Assembly: GCA_964361105.1 (NCBI GenBank)
Contig: CAYHZG010000005.1
Coordinates: forward strand, 1-21,586
Source: CAYHZG01 sp964361105
Lineage (GTDB): Bacteria; Patescibacteriota; Minisyncoccia; 2-02-FULL-40-12
DNA length: 21,586 bases
Direction of reading: 5' to 3'
The translations under genes and the position numbers were made by a program. Below, piece after piece: positions 1 to 6,236 of the stretch. The number at the start of each line of letters is the position of its first letter. Within the stretch, counting starts at the first letter, position 1. A model generated the notes under the pieces. That model was not told where the DNA came from. It did not search any database and saw only the letters and a program-made list of their open reading frames with translations.

Positions 1-175
1 AGACAACTACTGGTCCATCGCCTTTAGCGATAAGTTCTCGCAAACTCATCGCCAGGCGGCCGAGCATTCCCGAGCCGACGGGCGTCTTACTCATCGCCTC
101 AAAAATTTGCCCCACGGTCTGGCACTTACTCAACTCCAGTGGAGCGAGTTTTTGTAACTTTGGCGCTGTCTTCAT
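1..175 (-). CDS. Deoxyhypusine synthase-like protein, N-terminal part (partial)
   Basis: This is a partial gene running off the left edge; only the first 58 codons are present. The start is the ATG at 175, preceded by a good AAAGGAG ribosome site about 7 bases upstream; the nearer upstream ATG is closed at once by a stop. The visible protein contains 'PLELSKCQTVGQIFEAM' followed by 'GRLAMSLRELI' and 'GDGPVVV'. This resembles the N-terminal pattern of the deoxyhypusine synthase/homospermidine synthase-like family (Pro-x-Asp/Glu-Leu, 'TV..l.eAm', then a helix and a beta strand ending in hydrophobics). In archaea and eukaryotes that family modifies a lysine of aIF5A/eIF5A; bacterial relatives act in polyamine metabolism or are uncharacterised. 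The NAD-binding core and catalytic lysine lie outside the window, so the call rests on a short stretch and is tentative. Confidence 0.45.
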   Translation of the reverse strand, partial: MKTAPKLQKLAPLELSKCQTVGQIFEAMSKTPVGSGMLGRLAMSLRELIAKGDGPVVV

Positions 176-269
176 TTCTTCATCTCCTTTACCAGTTTGA
201 AACCAAATGTTAAAGATCGCCAAAAGGTACTCAAAAATCTCTATAGCACAATATAAACCTACTGAGAAG

Positions 270-413
270 TTAGGCCTTGAGAGCTGAATTAATCTTTCTT
301 GCTATCCTGACCATATCTTTTTCTTTAGCCCCGCGGGTGGTTTGAGCCGGAGTGCCAAGGCGCAGGCCGCTTGGGTAGAAAGCGGACTGATCGCCAGGCA
401 CAGTGTTTCGACA
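270..413 (-). pseudogene. Remnant of a glyA 3' end (serine hydroxymethyltransferase C-terminus)
   Basis: Minus-strand reading from 413 to the TAA at 270-272 gives 47 codons that align with the last part of the intact GlyA at 2018-3187. The core 'RNTVPGD...PSGLRLGTPAQTTRGAKEKDMVRIA' is shared, while the final residues differ (KINSALKA here, KIAQVLG in the intact gene). The frame stays open a little further upstream but the similarity stops and there is no start codon, so this cannot be a functional enzyme. Bases 301-374 are identical to 2046-2119, whereas both flanks have diverged at the nucleotide level. It is either a displaced gene end left by an integration or recombination event, or the relic of a second glyA copy. 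Confidence 0.8.
301..374 (-). repeat. 74-bp direct repeat, distal copy (pair with 2046-2119)
   Basis: Every base from 301 to 374 matches 2046-2119 in the same orientation (constant offset 1745). The repeat lies inside the glyA remnant and encodes the SGLRLGTPAQTTRGAKEKDM segment. With its partner it brackets the hypothetical gene and the HicBA pair, as attachment-site cores or recombination endpoints would. Confidence 0.85.
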
Positions 414-507
414 GTAAATAAATCTTTGCTTTATTTCTTTAAGAATTAGGATGGATGGATAGATAGAAATGGAACTCTTTTCATTATATTTATTTTACTA
501 TTTCTCC

Positions 508-553
508 AAAGAAAAAAATAGGCCCATCTGACTTTGACAAAGTCAGATGGGCC
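508..553 (-). terminator. Strong hairpin terminator (or cruciform) after the variable-protein gene
   Basis: Bases 521-535 (GGCCCATCTGACTTT) and 539-553 are perfectly complementary over 15 bp with a 3-base loop. Read on the minus strand, the hairpin is followed by an almost pure T run (520 down to 513), which is a textbook intrinsic terminator 45 bases after the stop codon of the gene at 599-1441. The perfect stem could also extrude as a DNA cruciform; in DGR systems such a hairpin just downstream of the variable region assists mutagenic homing, so both roles are possible. Confidence 0.8.
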
Positions 554-598
554 AAAGGTTCAAGGATTCAAAAGTTCCAAAATCTCAAATTTCGAGTT

Positions 599-1441
599 TC
601 AGTTCTGGAACTTCCGAAGGAGGCACACGCGCAGGATGCCGCCGCCGTCCCAGTCCGAACGGTAGTAGTCGACGTACCAGCCCCTGGAGACGAAGTAGCC
701 AATGCGGACGCGGAGGCCGCCGGAACCCAGAGAGCGACCCCAATGATACCAGTTAGGTAAGAGCCGCTCGCCAGTGGCTTCAAAGATGCAAAGCGCCGCT
801 TCGGTAACCATTGCTTCGTGAGCACGGACAAACTCGGAGCCGAGTTTGACGATTTCGTTTTCCTGGTTCTGCCAGGAAGTCCGACTGAACCGGCCGTTGA
901 AATCAATCAGGTAGTACCCGGGTTCGAACTGCTCGGCCGCCCAGCTTTCGTTCTCTCTACCCAGCCACCAGTTGTTGTCGTAAAAACACGGCTGGCGCTT
1001 GCGGTTCGTGCCGACGCGGTCCCGCTCTTGACGAAGCGAGTTGCCGCGGAGATACACAAGTCGCCAATCGGTTCCTTTCTCCAAGTTCTCCTTGGCGCAC
1101 TCACGAAGCGTGTCTTCGAAGTAGTGGATCGGAAGTTCCTGCTCACCTTTGGCTTGGGCTCGGGTGAGCACCTTGCCTGCGCCGAGAATCGCGATCACCA
1201 TCTTCTCCGCTTCGGTAAGCGGAATGGAAACGACGACTTCGCGGATAGCATCTTCGCCGCCGCGACTGACGAACGCAACTGTCTTAGCAAACAATTCCTC
1301 GTTGTGAGCCAGCGCCGAGTAAAAACTCTGGCCAGCGCCCACTTTGCGGCCTGTGACGATCATCTCGTGAATCACACCGTGATCTTTTCCGAATTCCGCG
1401 ATTTCCGCTGCCGTCTCCTGACGCACCATGGTTTCTGCCAT
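599..1441 (-). CDS. Hypothetical protein with DGR-like variable C-terminus
   Basis: A 280-residue protein of no assigned family. I chose the ATG at 1441 because GAAGG lies about 10 bases upstream; an in-frame TTG at 1465 would add 8 residues without a ribosome site. The gene is clearly richer in GC than its neighbours. The N-terminal half is a helical-looking soluble domain. The second half is Trp/Tyr-rich ('DNNWWLG', 'GYYLIDFNGRF', 'TSWQNQE', 'NWYHWGR'), suggesting a compact C-type-lectin-like ligand-binding fold. The last 45 residues carry an unusual run: of 30 codons at 724-635, 24 end in C and use nearly every first and second base, giving S, G, L, R, V, Y, F, D and I in mixed order. That is what adenine-directed mutagenesis of AAC codons would leave. 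No reverse transcriptase or template repeat is visible in the window. There is no signal peptide. The real function is unknown; a DGR target is inferred. Confidence 0.6.
   Translation of the reverse strand: MAETMVRQETAAEIAEFGKDHGVIHEMIVTGRKVGAGQSFYSALAHNEELFAKTVAFVSRGGEDAIREVVVSIPLTEAEKMVIAILGAGKVLTRAQAKGEQELPIHYFEDTLRECAKENLEKGTDWRLVYLRGNSLRQERDRVGTNRKRQPCFYDNNWWLGRENESWAAEQFEPGYYLIDFNGRFSRTSWQNQENEIVKLGSEFVRAHEAMVTEAALCIFEATGERLLPNWYHWGRSLGSGGLRVRIGYFVSRGWYVDYYRSDWDGGGILRVCLLRKFQN
635..724 (-). other. Candidate DGR variable region (NNC codon tract)
   Basis: Thirty codons near the 3' end of the gene, of which 24 have the form NNC (GGC, CTC, CGC, GTC, TAC, TTC, TCC, GAC, ATC). The exceptions are mostly Trp or Arg codons that could be fixed structural positions. 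The tract is followed by the invariant-looking ending 'LRVCLLRKFQN', then the 15-bp hairpin. The interpretation is inferred from codon pattern only. Confidence 0.45.
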
Positions 1442-1577
1442 GACACACCATCCTTCTGTTTTCAAAAAGCGAAATTACTCTTTGTTTACCCCGTAGCTCG
1501 CTTTGGGCGATGGTTCGGGGTCGTCCTTATTTCAGGACTTTTCCAATATATTTATATATTAACAAAATAATAAAACT

Positions 1578-1607
1578 TTGTCAATATACTTAATTTCTGG
1601 TTATACT
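1578..1607 (+). promoter_or_regulatory. Sigma70-like promoter of the hicBA pair
   Basis: TTGTCA at 1578-1583 and TATACT at 1602-1607 are separated by 18 bases, close to the housekeeping consensus. Transcription would start around 1613-1615, only a few bases before the ATG at 1619, so the mRNA would be nearly leaderless; no ribosome site is visible. HicB proteins usually repress their own promoter. Nothing else clear is seen in the 1442-1577 spacer between the divergent genes apart from a small GTCCT/AGGAC inverted repeat near 1524. Confidence 0.55.
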
Positions 1608-1618
1608 AAAATGAATTT

Positions 1619-1837
1619 ATGACTTATAAATCCACCGTAATAATCAATAAAGAAGGTAAATGGTTTGTCGCCCGCTCCTCTGAATTAGGTGTTGTCAGTC
1701 AAGGCAAAACTATTGAAGAAGCAAAAAAAAATCTGCTCGAAGCAGTTGAATTGTATTTGGAAGATATGCCGAACGCAAAAAAGTATCTGAATCAAGAACC
1801 CCCGTTAATCACTTCTATTGAAGTAGTTCGTGGCTAA
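1619..1837 (+). CDS. hicB: HicB-family antitoxin
   Basis: A 72-residue protein with the typical HicB pattern: an N-terminal beta strand ('KSTVIINKEGKWFVARSSEL'), then 'GVVSQGKTIEEAKKNLLEAVELYLED', the degenerate RNase-H-like fold common to this family. HicB binds and neutralises the HicA mRNA interferase and usually represses the operon. There is no separate DNA-binding domain after residue 55, so this is the short form. The gene overlaps the downstream toxin frame by 8 bases (1830-1837), the usual coupled arrangement. Its order is antitoxin first, the reverse of the classic hicAB order but common in this family. It reads against the surrounding minus-strand genes and lies in the stretch bracketed by the glyA repeats. 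Confidence 0.85.
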   Translation: MTYKSTVIINKEGKWFVARSSELGVVSQGKTIEEAKKNLLEAVELYLEDMPNAKKYLNQEPPLITSIEVVRG

Positions 1838-2015
1838 GACATTTTCGGGTAAAGAAGTTGTAAAAATTTTGAGCCGTAAATTCGGCTTTTATTTTGTCTC
1901 TCAAAAAGGCAGTCATGTAAAGTTGAGAAAAAGAACTGGCAAAAGGGCAATAACCACTATTGTCCCTCTGCATAAAGAATTAGCTAAAGAAGAAGAATTT
2001 AGAAAAGCGGCTTGA
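1830..2015 (+). CDS. hicA: HicA-family mRNA interferase toxin, shortened C-terminus
   Basis: A 61-residue protein starting at GTG 1830 inside the end of hicB. It shows the HicA/YcfA double-stranded-RNA-binding-like fold: 'SGKEVVKILSRKFGFYFVSQKGSHVKLRK' with the catalytic histidine at residue 29, then 'ITTIVPLHKELA'. HicA cleaves mRNA when free of HicB. Family members normally continue 'HKELAKGTLRSILKQAGIS.EEF' and are about 70-85 residues. Here 'HKELAK' passes directly to 'EEEFRKAA' and stops, as though roughly 13 codons of the C-terminal helix were lost in frame. Whether it is still toxic is uncertain. Its stop codon lies 2 bases from the convergent glyA stop, so the toxin end sits exactly at the cassette/glyA junction. 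Confidence 0.8.
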   Translation: MAKTFSGKEVVKILSRKFGFYFVSQKGSHVKLRKRTGKRAITTIVPLHKELAKEEEFRKAA

Positions 2016-2017
2016 AG

Positions 2018-3187
2018 TTATCCCAAAACCTGGGCTATTTTTTCGGCTATCCTGACCATATCTTTTTCTTTAGCCCCGCGGGTGGTTTGAGCCGGAGTGC
2101 CAAGGCGCAGGCCGCTTGGTTTGAAAGGAGACTCATCGCCGGGTACAGTATTTCGGTTAGCGATTATTCCGGCTTTCTCTAATCGGTCCTGGGCTTCACG
2201 GCCGGAAATATTTTTATTTTTCAAATCAACCAAAATCAGGTGATTGTCGGTTCCGCCAGAAACCAAATTAAAGCCATGTTTTTTTAATTCGCCAGCCAGA
2301 ACTCTCGCATTTTTAACAACTTGCTTGATATAACTTTTGAAGTCCGGCTTTAGCGCTTCTTCAAAACAAACCCCCATCGCGGCTATTACATTAAGATGCG
2401 GCCCCCCTTGGATTTCTGGAAATACTGCTTTATCAATTAAATCTGACAATAATTCTTCTCGGCCATTTTTACTTTTTACTTTTAACTTTTTACTTATAAT
2501 TACCGCCCCTCGCGGCCCGCGGAGAGTTTTATGAGTTGTGGTCATAACCACATCGGCATAGAGAAAGGGTGACTGGTGCAATTTTGCGGCGACTAATCCC
2601 GCAATATGAGAAATATCAGCCAGATGATAGGCCCCAACTTTTTTAGCAATCTGACCAAATTTTTTAAAATCTATTTTTCTGGGATAGGCGGTTGTTCCAG
2701 AAACTATAATTTTGGGCCTATGCTTTTTCGCCAGTTTTTCAATTTCTTTGTAATCAATGAATCCGTTTTTATTTAATCCATACTGGATAACTTTATAAAA
2801 CATCCCGGAAAAATTTACTCTGTGGCCGTGGCTTAAATGACCGCCTTCATTTAATCTCATGCCCATTAAAATATCCCCTGGCTTCAACAATGCTAAATAC
2901 ACAGCAATATTGGCTGGCGTTCCGGAATATGGCTGAACATTAACCTGCCAACCTTTTGATAAACCAAAAACTCTTCTGGCCAAGTTTTGCGTCTCTATCT
3001 CAATCCGGTCATTTATTTCATTGCCAGGATAATAGCGCTTGCCCGGATACCCTTCGGCATATTTTGAAGTTAACTGCGAACCCAAGGCCGCCAAAACATC
3101 TTTAGAGGGATAATTCTCGGAAGGAATCAAGTTGATGACTTTTTTTTGGCGGGCTAACTCTTTTTTAATTAAGTCCTTAATTTTCAT
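2018..3187 (-). CDS. glyA: Serine hydroxymethyltransferase
   Basis: The enzyme interconverts serine and tetrahydrofolate with glycine and methylene-tetrahydrofolate, using PLP, in the cytoplasm. The 389-residue protein has all the landmarks: 'LIPSENYPS' near residue 20, 'KYAEGYPGKRYYPG' at 42-55, the glycine-rich 'SGTPANIAVY' at 88, 'DISHIAG' at 191, the PLP-lysine motif 'TTTHKTLRGPRG' with Lys220, and 'FPEIQGGPH' at 256. It is somewhat shorter than the usual 410-420. A Lys-rich insertion ('KKLKVKSKN', near 233-241) follows the PLP loop and is encoded by simple A/T repeats (2470-2494). The start ATG overlaps the tsaC stop by 4 bases (ATGA). It is the last gene of the minus-strand run and supplies glycine and one-carbon units alongside glyS and the other synthetases. 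Bases 2046-2119 recur at 301-374. Confidence 0.97.
   Translation of the reverse strand: MKIKDLIKKELARQKKVINLIPSENYPSKDVLAALGSQLTSKYAEGYPGKRYYPGNEINDRIEIETQNLARRVFGLSKGWQVNVQPYSGTPANIAVYLALLKPGDILMGMRLNEGGHLSHGHRVNFSGMFYKVIQYGLNKNGFIDYKEIEKLAKKHRPKIIVSGTTAYPRKIDFKKFGQIAKKVGAYHLADISHIAGLVAAKLHQSPFLYADVVMTTTHKTLRGPRGAVIISKKLKVKSKNGREELLSDLIDKAVFPEIQGGPHLNVIAAMGVCFEEALKPDFKSYIKQVVKNARVLAGELKKHGFNLVSGGTDNHLILVDLKNKNISGREAQDRLEKAGIIANRNTVPGDESPFKPSGLRLGTPAQTTRGAKEKDMVRIAEKIAQVLG
2046..2119 (-). repeat. 74-bp direct repeat, copy inside the intact glyA
   Basis: This copy lies within the last 35 codons of the intact glyA and is identical to 301-374. Outside these limits the two copies drift apart at the base level, although the protein-level similarity continues for about 15 codons upstream. 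Confidence 0.85.
2470..2494 (-). repeat. In-frame A/T simple repeat inside glyA
   Basis: A short tandem-like tract of 'actttt' units interrupts the segment after the PLP-binding loop and is translated as 'KLKVKSKN'. SHMTs normally go almost directly from the PLP loop to the 'AVFPG.QGGP' segment, so this looks like an added surface loop. Confidence 0.4.
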
Positions 3188-3822
3188 AATTCCAAGAGTT
3201 TTAAAAGCTTTTCCGGTTTTGTCGGACCAACTCTTAATATCTTTGGTTTATCAGAGGTAAGGTCAAGAATGGTTGACGGTTCTAAGACTTTTAAATCTCC
3301 GACATCTATTATTAAATCCGGTTTATAGTATGAGCCCTTAAATCTTTCGGCAATCTCTGAGGCCCGGCTTGATGGCAGCTCGTTTGAAATATTGGCTGAG
3401 GTAGAAGTAATCGGATAGCCGAATTTTCCAAGTAATTTATCTACGAACTGAATATTGGGGACTCTCATTGCTACGCTCTTTTTGCTGGCTGTCAAAACAT
3501 CCGGCACAATATTTCGTTTTGGCAATACAACCGTGACTTGGCCCGGCCAGATCGCTTCCAAAACTTTCTCTTCTTTCTCCTCAATAAAAGCAAGCTCTCT
3601 AGCCCACTTGATATTCCTTATTGCGATTGGCAAGGGCTTATTTTTAGGCCTTTGCTTTACCCTGAAAACTTTTTCAATGGCATAAGGATCCAAAGCATTT
3701 GCCCCAAGGGCATACAAAGTGTCGGTCGGATAAACAACTACTCCGCCTGATTTTAAAATAGCGATTGCATCTTGAAGCGCCTCTGAAAAATCGTCATTTA
3801 AATTGACTTTGATTATTCTCAT
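3184..3822 (-). CDS. tsaC: L-threonylcarbamoyladenylate synthase (TsaC/Sua5/YrdC family)
   Basis: Makes threonylcarbamoyl-AMP from threonine, bicarbonate and ATP, the first step of the t6A37 modification of ANN-decoding tRNAs (including Ile and Met tRNAs, whose synthetases are encoded in the same run). The 212-residue protein is a single YrdC domain: 'GGVVVYPTDTLYALGANA' at 26-43, 'KQRPKNKPLPI' at 56-66 (the KxR substrate-binding motif), 'WPGQVTVVLP' at 92-101 and 'STSANIS' at 140-146 (SxN motif). 'STILDL' near the end is also typical. There is no C-terminal Sua5 domain, so it is the short TsaC form. The ATG overlaps the leuS stop by 4 bases, and its own stop overlaps glyA, indicating coupling. 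Confidence 0.93.
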   Translation of the reverse strand: MRIIKVNLNDDFSEALQDAIAILKSGGVVVYPTDTLYALGANALDPYAIEKVFRVKQRPKNKPLPIAIRNIKWARELAFIEEKEEKVLEAIWPGQVTVVLPKRNIVPDVLTASKKSVAMRVPNIQFVDKLLGKFGYPITSTSANISNELPSSRASEIAERFKGSYYKPDLIIDVGDLKVLEPSTILDLTSDKPKILRVGPTKPEKLLKLLEL

Positions 3823-6236
3823 ATGACAATGTTGGCTAACTTGCCTGAAATATAAATAAATCTTTTTATTTCTTTTCCGGAAATGTGTTTTTTGACTTTT
3901 TCTGAAACCAAAGCTAACTCGCGAACTTGTGATTCGGTCAGGTCGCGGGGAGCTTTGATGATATCACGGGTTCGACCATTAACTTGAACAATCAAATAAA
4001 TCATTTCTTCTTCTATGATTTTTTTGCTGTACTTGGGCCACTTTTCTAAATGAATTGAGGTTTTATTTCCAAGAAAATTATGCCAAAGTTCTTCTGTAAA
4101 ATGCGGCGCAAAAGGCGCCAGCAATTTCAAAAATAATTCAATCTGCTCTTTTGCCAGTTCTTTATCTTCTATCTCATTTAATAATTTCATTAATTCGCTG
4201 ACCGCCGTATTAAATCTCAAATTCTCAATGTCTTCACCGATTTTTTTAATGGCTTTGTTAAATGCTTTATCTGATTTACCATCGCCTGGTTTTTTAACTA
4301 CCAAATTCCACACCCGATTCAAAAATCTATAAACTCCAACAACTGCTTTTGGATTCCAGGGCCCACCCTGTTCATACGGTCCCATAAAGCAAAGATACAT
4401 CCTCACAGAATCAGAACCGAATTTCTTAACCATCTCGTCTGGGTCAACTATATTGCCCCTTGATTTGGACATTTTATTACCATCCGGACCTAAAATTAGC
4501 CCTTGGTGCCTCATAATCGTAAACGGCTCGTCAAAGTTTAAATAACCCGAGTCGCTTAAAACTTTGGTGATAAACCTGGCATAAAGCAAGTGCTTAGTGG
4601 CGTGCTCTTGACCACCAATATACATGTCTACCGGAAGCCAAGTTTTTAATTTTTCTTTTGAGGCGAACTCCTTTTTATTTTTCGGGTCAGTATAACGCAA
4701 AAAGTACCAGGCTGAATCAACAAAGGTATCCATAGTGTCAGTTTCACGCCGAGCTGGGCCAAAGCATTTCGGACATTTTGTCTTTACAAACTCTTCTGAT
4801 TTGGCCAACGGCGACTCGCCTGTGCCGGCTGGCTTATAATCCTTTATTTTAGGCAGTAAAACCGGCAAATCTTTTTCCGGAACCGGCTGCCAGCCGCACT
4901 TTTTGCAATGAACCATCGGAATCGGCGCTCCCCAATAGCGCTGGCGGCTGATTATCCAATCATGAAGCCGGTAGGTAATTTTGAACTGGGCCAATTTTTC
5001 ATTTTTTAAATCCTCGACTATTTGTTTTTTAGCTTCATTAGATTTTAAACCCGAATACTTACCAGAATTAATAAGTTCCCCATCTCCGACAAAAACTTCT
5101 ACTTGCCGGCCATCTTTCAATTTTGCTGTCTCCGTAAGCTGAATAAAACCTCCTTTTATAACCTCTTTTATAGGTAAATCATAAACATCTGCAAATTTTC
5201 TGTCTCTTCTATCATGAGCCGGAACTGCCATAATCACGCCAGTTCCGTAATGAGGCAAAACAAAATCAGAAATCCAAATCGGGATTTTCTCTTTGGATGC
5301 GGGGTTAAAAGCATAGGCCCCGGTAAAAACACCAGTCTTCTCTTTCACCTCGGCCAATCTTTCCAATTCGGTTTTCTTTTTTGTTTTCTCAAGATAATTA
5401 TTAACCTGGCCCAATTGTTTGTCTTTGGTAATTTTCTTAACCAGGTCGTGTTCCGGCGCTAAAACCATAAAAGTTGCTCCAAAAATAGTGTCCGGCCGGG
5501 TGGTAAAAACCTCTATATAATCCTTGGAATTAGCAACCTGAAATTTTATCAAAGCCCCTTCAGAACGGCCAATCCAGTTTCTCTGCAAAACCTTGGTCGT
5601 TTCCGGCCAATCAATTTTCTCAAGTCCATCTAAAAGTTTTTGGACATAATCAGTAATTTTGAAAACCCACTGTTCAAGGAGTTTTTGTTCTACTTCTGTG
5701 TCGCATCTCTCGCATTTGCCATCCTGAACCTGCTCGTTGGCTAAAATCGTCTTGCAGTGCGGGCACCAGTTGGCTAAAACTTTTTCTCTTTTGGCTAAAC
5801 CGGCCTCGTAAAGCTTCAGGAAAATCCATTGAGTCCATTTGTAATAATCCGGTTCTGAAGTAATTACTTCCCGCGACCAGTCAAAAGAAGCGCCAACAGA
5901 ATCAAGCTGTTTTTTCATTGACTTGATATTGCCGTAAGTCCAAATTTTCGGGTCAAGATTTCGGTTTATAGCGGCGTTCTCGGCTGGCAAACCAAAAGCA
6001 TCAAAACCAATCGGCGACATTACGTTAAATCCCTGCATCCGCTTAAATCTTCCGTAAACATCGGTTCCAATAAAAGGAAGCCAATGACCTACATGTAAGT
6101 CACCCGATGGATAAGGAAACATCGTTAAAAGATAGAAATTTTTCCTGCCTTTAACTTTATCTTTGACAAAATAGAGCTTTTTCTGTTTCCAGTAACTTTG
6201 CCACTTATGCTCTATTTTGTTTGGATTATATTTCAT
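3819..6236 (-). CDS. leuS: Leucyl-tRNA synthetase
   Basis: A class I synthetase that attaches leucine to tRNA-Leu; 805 residues, normal for a bacterial LeuRS. The signature 'PYPSGDLHVGHW' gives the HIGH motif as HVGH at 48-51, and KMSKS is at 588-592 ('GPDGNKMSKSRGNIVDP'). A CP1 editing domain is present: the threonine-rich 'TTRPDTIFG' at 245-253 and 'MAVPAHDRRD' with the catalytic Asp342, so mischarged tRNA should be hydrolysed. Two cysteine clusters (C158/C161/C175/C178 and C444/C447/C488/C491) look like zinc sites. The C-terminal part holds the anticodon-binding helices and the leucine-specific tail 'IVQVNGRTRDIIKAP'. The start overlaps the metG stop by 4 bases and its stop overlaps tsaC. 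No anomaly seen. Confidence 0.98.
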   Translation of the reverse strand: MKYNPNKIEHKWQSYWKQKKLYFVKDKVKGRKNFYLLTMFPYPSGDLHVGHWLPFIGTDVYGRFKRMQGFNVMSPIGFDAFGLPAENAAINRNLDPKIWTYGNIKSMKKQLDSVGASFDWSREVITSEPDYYKWTQWIFLKLYEAGLAKREKVLANWCPHCKTILANEQVQDGKCERCDTEVEQKLLEQWVFKITDYVQKLLDGLEKIDWPETTKVLQRNWIGRSEGALIKFQVANSKDYIEVFTTRPDTIFGATFMVLAPEHDLVKKITKDKQLGQVNNYLEKTKKKTELERLAEVKEKTGVFTGAYAFNPASKEKIPIWISDFVLPHYGTGVIMAVPAHDRRDRKFADVYDLPIKEVIKGGFIQLTETAKLKDGRQVEVFVGDGELINSGKYSGLKSNEAKKQIVEDLKNEKLAQFKITYRLHDWIISRQRYWGAPIPMVHCKKCGWQPVPEKDLPVLLPKIKDYKPAGTGESPLAKSEEFVKTKCPKCFGPARRETDTMDTFVDSAWYFLRYTDPKNKKEFASKEKLKTWLPVDMYIGGQEHATKHLLYARFITKVLSDSGYLNFDEPFTIMRHQGLILGPDGNKMSKSRGNIVDPDEMVKKFGSDSVRMYLCFMGPYEQGGPWNPKAVVGVYRFLNRVWNLVVKKPGDGKSDKAFNKAIKKIGEDIENLRFNTAVSELMKLLNEIEDKELAKEQIELFLKLLAPFAPHFTEELWHNFLGNKTSIHLEKWPKYSKKIIEEEMIYLIVQVNGRTRDIIKAPRDLTESQVRELALVSEKVKKHISGKEIKRFIYISGKLANIVI

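Noticed and set aside
1487..1525. tRNA-like words GTAGCTC and GGTTCG upstream of the variable-protein gene
   Set aside because: They are too close together for D and T arms, and no acceptor or anticodon stem can be formed.
818..1570. 250-codon plus-strand frame opposite the variable-protein gene
   Set aside because: It is an antisense frame kept open by the GC-rich codon usage of the minus-strand gene, lacks recognisable domains and runs through that gene's upstream region; the minus-strand gene has a ribosome site and a terminator.
2024..2044. Plus-strand terminator for hicA inside the glyA end
   Set aside because: Only a 4-bp CCCA/TGGG stem precedes the T run, and the T run is part of glyA codons; too weak to claim.
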